Shown here: piece by piece, positions 15,252 through 24,940 of the stretch
Numbering within the stretch: the first letter of the stretch is position 1
Layout: each line of letters begins with the position of its first letter
Origin: Bacteroidota bacterium
GTDB taxonomy: Bacteria; Bacteroidota; Bacteroidia; Flavobacteriales_F; PHOS-HE28
Direction of reading: 5' to 3'
Length of the DNA stretch: 54,353 bases
Assembly: GCA_018267055.1 (NCBI GenBank)
Contig: JAFDZF010000064.1
Span: forward strand, 1 to 54,353
Notes under the pieces: generated by a model
What the model was told of the DNA's origin: nothing
The model's input: the letters and a program-made list of their open reading frames with translations, nothing else
The model's database searches: none
Position numbers and translations under genes: made by a program

Positions 15252-17456
15252 TCAGCGGCCCGTGCCGAGCTGCGCATCGATATAGTCCAACACCTTCGTG
15301 TACAAGTGCAACCGGTCTTTGCCGCGCACGTTGTGCGGATGGCCGGGATAGACGAAGAAGTCGGGCTGCACGCCCTTGTCCACGCAGGCCTTGAGGAACG
15401 TCATCGCGTGTTCGGGCAGCACGGTGTCGTCCATGGTGTCGTGGATGAGGAGCAGGTGGTCCTTCAGCGCGTCGGCCTTGCCCGGCAGCTCGGTCAGGGT
15501 GTACCCATCGGGGTTCTCCTGCGGGGTGTCCATGTAGCGTTCGGTGTACATCACCTCGTACATCCGCCAGTCCATCACCGCGCCGCCGGCCACCCCCGCC
15601 TTGAAGGTGCCGGGCGCGCGCAGCAGCAGGGCGGTGGTCATGTGCCCGCCGAAGCTCCATCCATGGACGGCCATGCGGTCGCCGTCCACGTAGGGGAGGC
15701 CCTTCAGGTAGGCCACGCCGTCGAGCTGGTCCTTCACTTCGGTGACGCCCAGCTGGCGGTGGATCGCCTGCTCGAACGCCCGGCCGCGGTCCTCGCTGCC
15801 GTGGCCGTCCACCGTGAACACGAGGTAGCCGCGCTGCGCGGCGTGCAGCATCCACAGCGAGGCCCCGCCGAGGAACGAGTTGGTGACGAGCTGCGCGTGC
15901 GGGCCGCCATAGACGTAGACCAGCACCGGGTATTTCCGCCGGCTGTCGAAGCCGCGCGGCTTGATCAGGCGGGCGTTGAGCAGGTCGCCGTTCTCGCCGG
16001 GGACCTGCAGGAATTCGATGGTGCCCACGGCCGTTCCCGCGAGCGGGTCCTTGGCGGCCACCAGGGTCTTCATCACCTTGCCGCTCACGGCGTCGATCAC
16101 CTCGGTGCGGCCGGGCACGGTGAGGCTGCTCCAGGTATCGATCAGGTGGGTGCCGCCCGTGTTCAGCTGGCCGTGGTGCGTGCCCGGCTCTTTCGTGAGC
16201 TGGGTCACGCGGCCGGTGCCGAGGTCCACACGGTAGAGGTGCGTGTCCATCGCGCCCTTCGGGTCCTTCGCATCGATGCGGCCGGTGCCCTCCACGAACA
16301 CCGTGGTGCCTTTCTCATCGAGGCCGATGATCTCCTTCACGATCCATTCGCCCGGCGTGAGCGCGCGCACGAAGCCTTTGCCGGGGAGGCGGTCCGCTGT
16401 GGGGGAGCCCCCGTTGCGGTCGTACAGGTACAAGTGGCGGTAGCCGTCGCGTTCGCTCCAGTAGAGGAACTGCGTGGAATTCTCCAGGCTGGTGACCGGA
16501 TGCAGGGGCTCCAGCCACTTCTTGTCCTCCTCTTCGATCAGCGTCTTCACCGGCTCGCCGGTGGCGGCGTCGTACTGCACCAGCCGCTGGTGGTCCGTGG
16601 CCCTGTTGAGGTGGATGATGAACACGTACTTCCCGTCCGCGCTCCAGCTCACGTTGGTGAGGTAGTCGTCCGCCGCTCCGGCGGTCTTCAGGAACACGGT
16701 CTTCTTCGCGGCCAGGTCGAACACGCCGAGGGTCACGTGGTGGCTCGCCTGTCCCGCCATCGGGTAGCGGATCTTCTTGAAGGTGCTCGGCTTGGTGCTG
16801 ATGTCCTCCAGGAAGTAGGGCGTCACCATGCCCTCGTCCATGCGGTAGAAGGCGAGCCTGTCGCCCTGCGGGCTCCAGAAGGTGCCCTTGGTGATGCCGT
16901 ATTCCTCGCGGTGCACGCTGCGGCCGTTCACCACGCCGTCGGTGCCATCGGTGGTCACACGGACGGGCACCCCACCGGCCACAGCGATGTAGAGGTCCTC
17001 GCCCAGCGTATAGGCCACGTTGTGCGTGCGCGGGTGCTCATCGAGCCGCTCGCCCTTCGGATCGATGTCCACGATCCGGGTCAGGATGCCGTTGCCCAGG
17101 TCGTAGGCGTGGAGCTGGTCGTTCGAGCTGAAGTGGAAACGGGTGGCGCTGTCCCAGGTGATGTCGGGGAAGCTCTTCAGGACCGCTTCCTTCGGCAGGC
17201 CCGCGTTCAGCTTGTCCAGCGTCAATATGGACCGGTCGGTCATCTTGCCCAGGCTGCCGCGCATCAGCACATCGTCCTTGATGTAGCTGTATTCCTTGGT
17301 GCCGGGGATCCACTGGAGGCCGTCGAGGCGTTCGGGCAGATAGTCCCAGACCCGGGTGATGGCGTCCTTGAGGGTGAGCTCTTTCAGCTTCTCCTGTGCC
17401 GTGGCGGTGGACAGCACGGCGGCCAGGGGGAGCAGCAGGGATAGGCGGCGCAGCAT
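15252..17456 (-). CDS. Prolyl dipeptidyl peptidase IV (S9 family)
   Basis: A 734-residue exported serine peptidase of the DPP IV type, which removes X-Pro dipeptides from peptide N-termini. The signal peptide (1-20, ending ATAQ) is followed by the eight-bladed DPPIV propeller (about 70-480), containing the substrate-anchoring segment YRMDEGMVTPYFLED, and an alpha/beta hydrolase domain. The nucleophile is Ser601 in HGWSFGGHM; the Asp lies in HDTMDDTVLP and the His in YPGHPHNVRG. Length is normal. No T9SS tail is present, so it is probably periplasmic or outer-membrane associated. The upstream 140 bases before murB show no strong promoter. Confidence 0.93.
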   Translation of the reverse strand: MLRRLSLLLPLAAVLSTATAQEKLKELTLKDAITRVWDYLPERLDGLQWIPGTKEYSYIKDDVLMRGSLGKMTDRSILTLDKLNAGLPKEAVLKSFPDITWDSATRFHFSSNDQLHAYDLGNGILTRIVDIDPKGERLDEHPRTHNVAYTLGEDLYIAVAGGVPVRVTTDGTDGVVNGRSVHREEYGITKGTFWSPQGDRLAFYRMDEGMVTPYFLEDISTKPSTFKKIRYPMAGQASHHVTLGVFDLAAKKTVFLKTAGAADDYLTNVSWSADGKYVFIIHLNRATDHQRLVQYDAATGEPVKTLIEEEDKKWLEPLHPVTSLENSTQFLYWSERDGYRHLYLYDRNGGSPTADRLPGKGFVRALTPGEWIVKEIIGLDEKGTTVFVEGTGRIDAKDPKGAMDTHLYRVDLGTGRVTQLTKEPGTHHGQLNTGGTHLIDTWSSLTVPGRTEVIDAVSGKVMKTLVAAKDPLAGTAVGTIEFLQVPGENGDLLNARLIKPRGFDSRRKYPVLVYVYGGPHAQLVTNSFLGGASLWMLHAAQRGYLVFTVDGHGSEDRGRAFEQAIHRQLGVTEVKDQLDGVAYLKGLPYVDGDRMAVHGWSFGGHMTTALLLRAPGTFKAGVAGGAVMDWRMYEVMYTERYMDTPQENPDGYTLTELPGKADALKDHLLLIHDTMDDTVLPEHAMTFLKACVDKGVQPDFFVYPGHPHNVRGKDRLHLYTKVLDYIDAQLGTGR

Positions 17457-17599
17457 GGGGTGGGGGTTGGGCGGCCCGGTGGGCGGGCCGCCGCGAAGGT
17501 CAAGGCTGGGCGCGAACCGGCCAAACGCCCGGGCCCCGCCTCACCGGGCCGAGGGGCCGAACGTTGGGCGTGGCCATGCGGCCGGAAGCGGCCGGGCCG

Positions 17600-18628
17600 T
17601 CAGATGATGTTGACCTCGCGCTCCAGCTCCACGCCGAACTTCTCCTGCACGCTGGCCAGCACGCGCGACGAAAGCCCATAGATGTCCGCGCCCGTGGCGC
17701 CACCGTGGTTCACCAGCACCAGCGCCTGGTCCTTGTGCACGCCGAAGCCGCCGGCCGGCAGGACCTCATGGAAGCCTTTCCAGCCGGCCTGTTCGATGAG
17801 CCAGCCCGCCGCCAGCTTCACCAGCCCGGGGCCGCCGGGGTAGGCCACCACGCCGGGGTGTTCGGCCTTGATGCGCGCGGCTTCGGCCTCGGATACCACG
17901 GGGTTCTTGAAGAAGCTGCCCGCATTGCCGATCACGGCCGGGTCGGGCAGCTTGCTGCGGCGGATGTGCACCACCGCATCGCTCACGTCCTGGATCGTGG
18001 GGGCGGTGATGCCCCGCTTGTCCAGCTCGGCCTGGATGGTGCCGTAATGCGTGTGCAGAGTGGGCCGCTTGCTCAGGCGGAAGGCCACGTCGAGGATGAT
18101 GAAGCGGTCGCGGCCCTCGCGCTTGAAGAAGCTCTCGCGATAACCGAACCGGCATTCGGCCGCGGTGAAGCGCACCACCTCGCCGTCGCTCACGCGCAGG
18201 GCGCGCAGGTGGTCGAAGGTGTCCTTGATCTCCACGCCGTACGCGCCGATGTTCTGCATCGGGGCGGCGCCCACCTTGCCGGGGATCAGGCTCAGGTTCT
18301 CCAGGCCGCCCCAGCCGTGGCCCACGCAGTGCATCGCCAGCTCGTGCCACACCACGCCGGCGCCCGCGCGCACCACCACCTCCTCCGCGGTCTCCTCCAG
18401 CACCGCGATGCCGCCCACCTCGTTCCGCAGCACCACCCCCGGCCAATCGCGCGTGAAGAGCACATTGCTGCCCCCGCCGAGCACCAGCCGCGGCAGGTCC
18501 TTCAGGGCGGGATCGGCCAGCAGCGCACGCAGCTCCTCCACGGAGGAGAAGGCGGCCATGCGGAACGTCCGCGCGGGCACGTGGAACGTGTTGAACGGCT
18601 GCAGGTCGGCGTCGCGCTGGATGTCCAT
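17600..18628 (-). CDS. murB: UDP-N-acetylenolpyruvoylglucosamine reductase
   Basis: A 342-residue FAD-dependent reductase that converts UDP-GlcNAc-enolpyruvate to UDP-MurNAc with NADPH, the second committed step of peptidoglycan synthesis. FAD-domain features are NTFHVPARTFRMA, LVLGGGSNVLFT, GAGVVWHELAMHCV and PMQNIGAYGVEIKD. CRFGYRESFFKRE carries the Tyr/Arg of the active site and NAGSFFKNP the catalytic Ser. Length and insertions match the E. coli-type (type I) enzyme. The start at 18628 (MDIQRDADLQPFNTFHV) is chosen because the conserved N-terminus follows directly. Divergent from the glycosyltransferase gene, 84 bases apart; TAAACTTG, near the -7 consensus, lies at 18676-18683 on this strand. 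Confidence 0.96.
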   Translation of the reverse strand: MDIQRDADLQPFNTFHVPARTFRMAAFSSVEELRALLADPALKDLPRLVLGGGSNVLFTRDWPGVVLRNEVGGIAVLEETAEEVVVRAGAGVVWHELAMHCVGHGWGGLENLSLIPGKVGAAPMQNIGAYGVEIKDTFDHLRALRVSDGEVVRFTAAECRFGYRESFFKREGRDRFIILDVAFRLSKRPTLHTHYGTIQAELDKRGITAPTIQDVSDAVVHIRRSKLPDPAVIGNAGSFFKNPVVSEAEAARIKAEHPGVVAYPGGPGLVKLAAGWLIEQAGWKGFHEVLPAGGFGVHKDQALVLVNHGGATGADIYGLSSRVLASVQEKFGVELEREVNII

Positions 18629-18699
18629 GGGTGGGGCGCACGCCCTCCCGGGCGGACCGGGGATGCCGTGCGCCGCAAGTTTACTCGCGTGCCCCGCGT

Positions 18700-18707
18700 T
18701 TACTTTG
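18700..18707 (+). promoter_or_regulatory. Candidate -7 element of the first GT4 gene (TTACTTTG)
   Basis: Identical to the octamer before the lipoprotein gene at 5176-5183. It ends 5 bases before the ATG at 18713, which would give a leaderless or nearly leaderless mRNA. Confidence 0.4.
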
Positions 18708-18712
18708 ACCGC

Positions 18713-19837
18713 ATGGCCCCGTCCCGCCAACGTGCGCTTGTTAGTGTCACCAACGACCTCGCCACGGACAACCGGGTGCACCGCACCTGCACGGTGCTGA
18801 CGGAGCTGGGGTACGACGTGCTGCTCATCGGGCGGAGGCTGCCGCACAGCCCGCCGCTGGAGCGCCCCTACCGCACCCGGCGGATGCGCCTGCTCTTCAA
18901 CAAGGGGCCATTGTTCTACGCGGAGTTCAACGTCCGGCTCTTCTTCGCCCTGTTTTTCCGGCGCGCCGCATTGCTCGTGGCGAACGACCTGGACACGCTC
19001 TGGCCCAACCACCTGGTGGCCCGGCTCACCGGCCGCCGCCTGGTCTATGACACGCACGAGTTCTACACCGAGGTGCCCGAGCTGGTGGGCCGGCCCCGCG
19101 TGCGGGCCGTCTGGCTGGCCATCGAGCGGCGGATCTTCCCGCGGCTGCGCACCGTGATCACGGTGAACGACAGCATCGCCCAGGCCTACCAGGAGCGTTA
19201 CGGAACGAAGGTCCACGTGGTGCGCAACATCCCCATGCGGCGCGACCTCGGGCCCGCACCCTCCCGCGCTGAGCTGGGCCTGCCCGCCGACCGGCGGGTC
19301 CTCATCCTCCAGGGGGCGGGCATCAACATCGAGCGGGGCGCGGAGGAGGCCGTGCTCGCCATGCGCGAGCTGCCGGAATGCCTGCTGCTGATCATCGGCA
19401 GCGGCGACGCATGGCCAGTGCTGGAGCGGCTGGTGCGGGACAACCGCCTGGCCGACCGGGTGCGTCTCCTCGGCCGCATGCCGTACGAGCGGATGATGGG
19501 CTACACGCGCAACGCCGACCTGGGCCTCACCCTGGACAAGGACACCAACCTGAACTACCGGTTCAGCCTGCCCAACAAGCTGTTCGACTACCTGCACGCG
19601 GGCCTGCCGGTGCTGGCCACCGACCTGCCGGAGGTGGCGGGCATCATGCGGCGGTACGATGCCGGTATCGTGCTGCCCCAGGCCGATCCGGGCGCGATCC
19701 GCGATGCCGTCCGTGCGCTCTTCCAGGATCCCCCGCGGGAGAAGGCCTTGCGCGAGAACGCTACTTTCGCGGCCCGCGCGCTGGACGGCGAGGCCGAGAC
19801 GGCCGTCCTCCGTGCATTGCTGAAGGACCTTGGCTGA
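18713..19837 (+). CDS. GT4-family glycosyltransferase
   Basis: A 374-residue GT-B fold enzyme. The N-terminal domain begins RALVSVTNDLATDNRVHRTC, typical of GT4 proteins that read 'the events that led here, then binds the acceptor'. The C-terminal domain has the donor-binding region LILQGAGINIERGAEEAV, then LLIIGSG, RVRLLGRMPYERMM and the SLPNKLFDYLHAGLPVLATD stretch whose acidic and Lys residues contact the nucleotide sugar. It probably adds a sugar to a surface polysaccharide or glycan. The open frame extends far upstream, but the ATG at 18713 begins the family homology. The next glycosyltransferase gene overlaps its stop by 8 bases, so the two are translationally coupled. Confidence 0.85.
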   Translation: MAPSRQRALVSVTNDLATDNRVHRTCTVLTELGYDVLLIGRRLPHSPPLERPYRTRRMRLLFNKGPLFYAEFNVRLFFALFFRRAALLVANDLDTLWPNHLVARLTGRRLVYDTHEFYTEVPELVGRPRVRAVWLAIERRIFPRLRTVITVNDSIAQAYQERYGTKVHVVRNIPMRRDLGPAPSRAELGLPADRRVLILQGAGINIERGAEEAVLAMRELPECLLLIIGSGDAWPVLERLVRDNRLADRVRLLGRMPYERMMGYTRNADLGLTLDKDTNLNYRFSLPNKLFDYLHAGLPVLATDLPEVAGIMRRYDAGIVLPQADPGAIRDAVRALFQDPPREKALRENATFAARALDGEAETAVLRALLKDLG

Positions 19838-20972
19838 GCGGCACCTGCATATCGTCAGCTTCGATGTACCGGCCCCGCCGAACTACGGCGGCGTGATCGA
19901 CGTCCATTACAAGGTGAAGGCCCTGCACGACCTGGGCGTGAAGGTGCACCTGCATTGCTTCGAGTACGGCCGTGGCGAGGCCAGGGAGCTGGAGGCGATC
20001 TGTGCCAGCGTGCACTACTACCCGCGGCACACCGGCAAGCACCAGCTGCTGAACAGCCTGCCCTATGTGGTGGTGAGCCGCCGCAGCGACGAGCTGGTGG
20101 AGCGTTTGCGGGCCGACGACCATCCCATCCTCTTCGAGGGGCTGCATTCGTGCTACCACCTGGGTGAGCATGCCTTCCTGGGCCGCAAGCGCCTGGTGCG
20201 CACCCACAACGTGGAGCACGACTACTACGCGGCCCTGGCGGAGGCCGAGCGCGGCGCGTTCAAGCGCACCTACTTCGCGCAGGAGGCCCGCAAACTGAAG
20301 AAGTTCGAGCCGGTGCTCAGCGAGGCCGACGTCCTCTTGGCCATCTCGCCCTCCGACCAGCGCTACTTCGCGTCGCACTTCCCCCGCGTGCTGCACGTGC
20401 CCGCCTTCCACCCCAGCGCGCAGGTGGAGGTGCCCCACGGTGTGGGCGACTTCTGCCTGTACCACGGCGCCCTGGGCGTGCCGGAGAACGACCAGGCCGC
20501 GCTCTGGCTCGTGCGCGAGGTGTTCCGGGGGCTGCCCATCCCCCTGGTGATCGCAGGCAGCGGCGCCAGCAGCGAGCTGAAGGCCGCGGTGGCCAGGGCC
20601 AACAACGTGAAGCTCCGGGAGAACATCCCCACCGAGGCCATCGCCGAACTGGTGCGCACCGCCCAGGTGAACGTGCTGCCCACCTTCCAGGCCACCGGCA
20701 TCAAGCTGAAGCTGCTGCTCTGCCTCTTCACCGGCCGTCATGTGGTGTGCAATTCCCCCATGGTGCAGGGCACGGGCCTGGAGGAGCTCTGCCACGTGCA
20801 TGACGATGCCGAGCACATGCGCCTCAGCATCCAGGCCTGCATGGGCAAGCCCGCCAATGGGAGCACCCTCGAGAAACGGATCGCCGTGCTGGAGGAGCGC
20901 TTCTGCAACCGCCGCAATGCGGAGCGGATCGTGGAGCTCCTGGATCAGCCCGCCACGGAGCGGCGGCCGTGA
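19830..20972 (+). CDS. Glycosyltransferase (GT4-like) with TTG start
   Basis: A 380-residue GT-B protein. The N-terminal domain (HLHIVSFDVPAPPNYGGVID) has the glycine-rich acceptor loop. Middle segments RLVRTHNVEHDYYAALA and LLAISPSDQRYF are typical of GT4 relatives. The C-terminal domain carries YHGALGVPENDQAALWLV, LVIAGSGASSELKAAV and NVLPTFQATGIKLKLLLCLF. The start is a TTG at 19830 within the end of the previous gene (TTGGCTGA); no ATG precedes the conserved region. The two glycosyltransferases probably act in succession on one surface glycan. Acceptor and sugar are unknown. Confidence 0.82.
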   Translation: MAERHLHIVSFDVPAPPNYGGVIDVHYKVKALHDLGVKVHLHCFEYGRGEARELEAICASVHYYPRHTGKHQLLNSLPYVVVSRRSDELVERLRADDHPILFEGLHSCYHLGEHAFLGRKRLVRTHNVEHDYYAALAEAERGAFKRTYFAQEARKLKKFEPVLSEADVLLAISPSDQRYFASHFPRVLHVPAFHPSAQVEVPHGVGDFCLYHGALGVPENDQAALWLVREVFRGLPIPLVIAGSGASSELKAAVARANNVKLRENIPTEAIAELVRTAQVNVLPTFQATGIKLKLLLCLFTGRHVVCNSPMVQGTGLEELCHVHDDAEHMRLSIQACMGKPANGSTLEKRIAVLEERFCNRRNAERIVELLDQPATERRP

Positions 20973-21019
20973 TGTCCAAGGTGCGGCAGGGGACCTGCAC
21001 CGTTCGCGTTGCGTAGTGC

Positions 21020-21712
21020 CTAGACCGCCTTCGCCGCGCTCAGCTCCAGCAGCTTCCCGTCCTCGCAGCGCACCACCCGGGCGTTCACCTTCTTCATGTG
21101 CGTGTAGTCGTGCGTGGCCATGATCACGCTGCGGCCGCCCTGGCTGATGGTGTACAGCAGGTCCACGATCTCCTCGGTGGTCTCGGGGTCGAGGTTGCCG
21201 GTGGGCTCATCGGCCAGCACCAGCTCGGGGTCGTTCACCAATGCCCGCGCGATGCTCACGCGCTGCTGCTCGCCACCGCTCAGTTCGTGCGGCATCTTGT
21301 AGCCCTTGTTGCCAAGGCCCACCTTCTCCAGCACCTCCTGCACCTTGCGGTCCATCGCCTTCGCATCCTTCCAGCCCGTGCTGCGCATCACGAACAGCAG
21401 GTTCGCGTTCACGTTGCGGTCGCCCAGCAGCTGGAAGTCCTGGAACACGATGCCGATCTTCCGGCGGAGGTAGGGCACCTGCTTGCGCTTCAGCGTGGGC
21501 AGGTCGAAGCCGGCCACGTGGCCTTCGCCTTCCACCAGGGGCAGGTCGCCGTAGAGCGTGCGCATGAGGCTGCTCTTGCCACTGCCCGTGCGGCCGATGA
21601 GGTAGAGGAACTCGCCGGTGTACACCGTGAGGTCCACGTTGTTCAGCACGAGGTTCTCGCGCTGGAAGATCCGCACGTTGTGCAGTTCGATGATCGGCCC
21701 GGTCGTTGCCAT
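21020..21712 (-). CDS. ftsE: Cell division ABC transporter ATP-binding protein FtsE
   Basis: A 230-residue ABC ATPase with Walker [12 protein letters not shown] (about residue 40), Q-loop IVFQDFQLL, signature LSGGEQQR (about 145), Walker [16 protein letters not shown] and H-loop MATHDY. The pattern fits FtsE, which with the membrane protein FtsX activates peptidoglycan hydrolases at the septum. ftsX is not adjacent; I believe the two genes are often separated in Bacteroidota. The start at 21712 is the ATG before [19 protein letters not shown], near the -7 consensus, lies at 21724-21731 on this strand. The very long frame upstream of 21712 is antisense to the TPR gene and is not coding. A related lipoprotein-export ABC (LolD) is the main alternative. 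Confidence 0.85.
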   Translation of the reverse strand: MATTGPIIELHNVRIFQRENLVLNNVDLTVYTGEFLYLIGRTGSGKSSLMRTLYGDLPLVEGEGHVAGFDLPTLKRKQVPYLRRKIGIVFQDFQLLGDRNVNANLLFVMRSTGWKDAKAMDRKVQEVLEKVGLGNKGYKMPHELSGGEQQRVSIARALVNDPELVLADEPTGNLDPETTEEIVDLLYTISQGGRSVIMATHDYTHMKKVNARVVRCEDGKLLELSAAKAV

Positions 21713-21850
21713 CAGGTGCGTGCCAAAGGAAGAAAATTCCGCACCGCGTTCCGCCGTTGTCCCTCCACGACCACGTGAACAGACCGGCGTGGATAAGTCC
21801 GACCGCTCCCCGGACCCCTCCGAAGGAGGCCCCGGAACTTTGACCCTCTG

Positions 21851-24800
21851 ATGAAGACCCTTCCCAGCACCGCATCCCGGCGCCTGGCGCTGCTTGGCGC
21901 AGCGGCCTTCTGCTCCGCCCTGGCCACGGCCCAGCGTCCCGCCCACTATGAGCACCCCGATGCCGACCTGGTGCACGCCCAGGAGCTTTTCGACAAGGCC
22001 AAGTACGGCGCCGCCCAGTACGAGCTGGAGCGCGTGGTGGACCGCATCCGCGATCCCTACAACGGCACCCGCACCGAGGCCGAGTTCCTCAGCGCCATCT
22101 GCGCCGTGCGCCTCTTCCACGATGACGCCGCGCACCGCCTGCTCGCCTTCATCGACCGCCACCCGGAGAACTTCCACGTGCAGGCCGTCCAGCTCGAGCT
22201 CTTCCGCCATTTCTTCAACCAGAAGCGCTGGAGCGATGCCCTCGCCTACGCCGCCAAGGTGGACGCCACCGCCCTGGGGGCGAGCGACCGGGAGGAGTTC
22301 GCCTTCAAGAAAGGCTACGCCCTCTTCCAGAGCGGTGACCTCGACAAGGCCCTCATCGAGTTCTCCAAGGTGAAGGACGGCACCAGCCTCTTCGCCGCGC
22401 CGGCCACCTACTATGCCGCGCACATCAACTACACCAAGCGCAACTACGAGAGCGCCCTCCAGGGCTTCGAGAAGCTGAAGGCCGACGAGAACTTCGGGCG
22501 GATCGTGCCCTACTACATCGCGCAGATCCAGTTCCTGCAAGGGCATTACGATGCGCTGCTCGCCTACACCAAGCCATTGCTGGCCGAGGGTGACGGCGGG
22601 CGCCGCTCCGGTGACATCAACCGCCTGGCGGGCGAGGCCTACTTCCGCACCGGCCAGTACAAGGAGGCGCTGCCCTACCTGGAGAAGAGCCTGCAGCGCA
22701 CGGGCGTGGAGCGCGGCGACCGCTACATCGCCGGCTATGCCTACTACAGGAACGGCGACCACAAGAAGGCCATCGACCAGTTCATGCAGGTGGTGAACAA
22801 CGCCACCGACAGCCTCGCCCAGCTGGCCGCCTACCACATGGCCGACTGCTATCTGCAGCTGAACGAGAAGAACTACGCGCGCAATGCCTTCAAGAAGGCC
22901 TACGACCTGCACCAGGACCCGAACGTGACCGAGGACGCGCTCTTCAACTACGCCAAGCTGGCCTACGAGCTCTCGTTCGACCCCTACAACGAGGCCATCA
23001 TCGCCCTGCGCGAGTACATGGCCGCCTACCCCGGCTCGGCACGGCACGATGAGGCGCAGGAGTTCCTGCTGAACGTCTTCCTGAAGACGAAGAACTACGA
23101 GGAGGCGCTGAAGGCGCTGGACGCCATCCGCACCAAGGACATCCGCCTGCAGGAGGCCTACCAGAAGCTGGCCTACGACCGCGGCGTGGAGCTGTACGAA
23201 GGCCACAAGTACGAGGAGGCCGTGCCCTTCTTCGCGAAGGCGCTGAAGTTCCCGGTGGACAAGGAGGCCAATGCGCGCGCCCACTTCTGGATGGGCGAGA
23301 GCTACTACGAGCAGGGCGACTACGCTGCGGCCCTGGGCAAGTACGACGACCTGCGCAACAGCACGGGGGCCTATGCCACCGCCCTCTATGAGCAGGCCAG
23401 CTACAGCATGGGCTACTGCTGGTTCAAGCAGAAGAACTACCCCGAGGCCGCCACGGCCTTCCGCCGCTTCGTGGACGTGCCCGGCATCCCCCGCGACCAG
23501 AAGGCCGACGCCCTGGTGCGCATCGGCGACTGCTACTTCGTGGCCAAGGACGAGCCCACCGCGACGGCCTGGTACGACAAGGCCATCGCCGCCGGCACCG
23601 AGGCGCGCGACTACGCGATGTACCAGAAGGGCGTGTGCCAGGGCCTGGCCAAGCAGCCCGAGGCCAAGATCGCCACGCTGAAGAAGCTGCTGGAGGAGAA
23701 GCCCGGCACGCAGTACGCCGCCGATGCCAAGTTCCAGCTGGGCGAGACCTACATCGGCCTGGAGAAGGACGCCGACGCGCTGAAGTACTACCAGCAGGTG
23801 GTGACCCAGCACCCCAACTCGCCGCAGGTGCGCCAGAGCATGCTGCAGACCGCCCTCATCCACCGCCGCCAGGGCAAGACCGACCAGGCCTTGCAGGAGT
23901 TCAAGGATGTGGTGAGCAAGTACGCCGACATGGAGAGCGCCCGCGACGCCCTGGCCGGCATCGAGAGCATCTACGTGGAGCAGGGCAAGGTGGGCGAGTA
24001 CGAGGCCTACGTGAAAGGGCTGACCTTCTTCGACGCCTCCACGCTCGATCTGGACGAGAAATACTACCAGAGCGCGGAAGCCGCTTACAACGCCGGGGAT
24101 TGCGACCGTGCCATCGGCGGGTTCCAGGACTACATCAGCAAATACCCGAAGGGCGGTTATGTGGTGAACGCCCAGTTCAACAGCGCCGACTGCCTCTACC
24201 GCGCGAAGAAGTACGCCGCGGCCCTTCCGGGCTTCGAGCACGTGATCAAGCAGGGGGCCGCCCAGTTCATGGAGCCCGCCCTGTTCGCCGCCAGCGACAT
24301 CCTCTACCGCGATCGGCGGTGGGAGGGGGCGCTGGACTACTTCGTCCAGCTGGAAGCGAAGGCCAGCCGCCCCGAGAACGTGCTGGCCGCGCAGGTGGGC
24401 CAGTTGCGCACGCTGAAGGAGCTGGGCCGCAGCACGGAGGCGGCCACGGTGGCCGACCGCATCCTGAAGAACACCACGGCCGATGCCGACCTGAAGGCCG
24501 AGGCCGGCCTGGCCGCCGCGCAGGGCGCGCTGGAGAAGAACGACCTCGATGCGGCCTACGCCAAGTTCAAGACGGTGGCCACCGCCTCGCGCAACGCCAA
24601 CGGCGCCGAAGCGAAGTACCACATGGCCTACGTACGCTACCTGCAGAAGAAGTACCGCGACGCCGAGAAGGAGGTCTTCGACCTGGTGCAGAAGTTCCCC
24701 AGCTACGATCATTGGAAGGCCCGGGGCTTCATCCTGCTCGGCGACGTGTACGTGCAGCTCGATGACCGTTTCCAGGCGAAGACCACCCTGCAGAGCGTGG

Positions 24801-24934
24801 TGGACCATTGCGCCGAGCCCGACCTGGTGGCCGAGGCCAAGGCCCGCCTGGCCACCATCCAGGCCGGCGAAGCGCCGCAGCCCAAGGCCCCGGCCACCGA
24901 GGAACTCACCGTGCCGATGCCCGGCAACAACTGA
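21851..24934 (+). CDS. Large exported tetratricopeptide repeat protein
   Basis: A 1027-residue protein with a signal peptide (1-28, ending ALATAQ) and TPR-type helical repeats through nearly all of its length. Clear units include ALIEFSKVKDGTSLFAAPAT, ARAHFWMGESYYEQGDYAAA, YSMGYCWFKQKNYPEAATAF and AKFQLGETYIGLEKDADALK. Some resemble the YbgF/CpoB and BamD style of TPR. No enzyme domain or T9SS tail is visible. It probably scaffolds an envelope complex from the periplasm. A beta-barrel protein gene starts 6 bases after the stop, so the two likely work together. GAACTTTG, one base off the -7 consensus, ends 8 bases before the ATG. Confidence 0.85.
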   Translation: MKTLPSTASRRLALLGAAAFCSALATAQRPAHYEHPDADLVHAQELFDKAKYGAAQYELERVVDRIRDPYNGTRTEAEFLSAICAVRLFHDDAAHRLLAFIDRHPENFHVQAVQLELFRHFFNQKRWSDALAYAAKVDATALGASDREEFAFKKGYALFQSGDLDKALIEFSKVKDGTSLFAAPATYYAAHINYTKRNYESALQGFEKLKADENFGRIVPYYIAQIQFLQGHYDALLAYTKPLLAEGDGGRRSGDINRLAGEAYFRTGQYKEALPYLEKSLQRTGVERGDRYIAGYAYYRNGDHKKAIDQFMQVVNNATDSLAQLAAYHMADCYLQLNEKNYARNAFKKAYDLHQDPNVTEDALFNYAKLAYELSFDPYNEAIIALREYMAAYPGSARHDEAQEFLLNVFLKTKNYEEALKALDAIRTKDIRLQEAYQKLAYDRGVELYEGHKYEEAVPFFAKALKFPVDKEANARAHFWMGESYYEQGDYAAALGKYDDLRNSTGAYATALYEQASYSMGYCWFKQKNYPEAATAFRRFVDVPGIPRDQKADALVRIGDCYFVAKDEPTATAWYDKAIAAGTEARDYAMYQKGVCQGLAKQPEAKIATLKKLLEEKPGTQYAADAKFQLGETYIGLEKDADALKYYQQVVTQHPNSPQVRQSMLQTALIHRRQGKTDQALQEFKDVVSKYADMESARDALAGIESIYVEQGKVGEYEAYVKGLTFFDASTLDLDEKYYQSAEAAYNAGDCDRAIGGFQDYISKYPKGGYVVNAQFNSADCLYRAKKYAAALPGFEHVIKQGAAQFMEPALFAASDILYRDRRWEGALDYFVQLEAKASRPENVLAAQVGQLRTLKELGRSTEAATVADRILKNTTADADLKAEAGLAAAQGALEKNDLDAAYAKFKTVATASRNANGAEAKYHMAYVRYLQKKYRDAEKEVFDLVQKFPSYDHWKARGFILLGDVYVQLDDRFQAKTTLQSVVDHCAEPDLVAEAKARLATIQAGEAPQPKAPATEELTVPMPGNN

Positions 24935-24940
24935 TCACCG

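Noticed and set aside
17396-18712. Long N-terminal extension of the first GT4 protein
   Set aside because: It runs antisense through murB and lacks any domain; the GT4 homology begins at the ATG at 18713.
21713-24808. Possible 1000-residue N-terminal extension of FtsE
   Set aside because: The frame is antisense to the TPR gene; the FtsE homology starts at the ATG at 21712 and a -7-like element lies just upstream of it.
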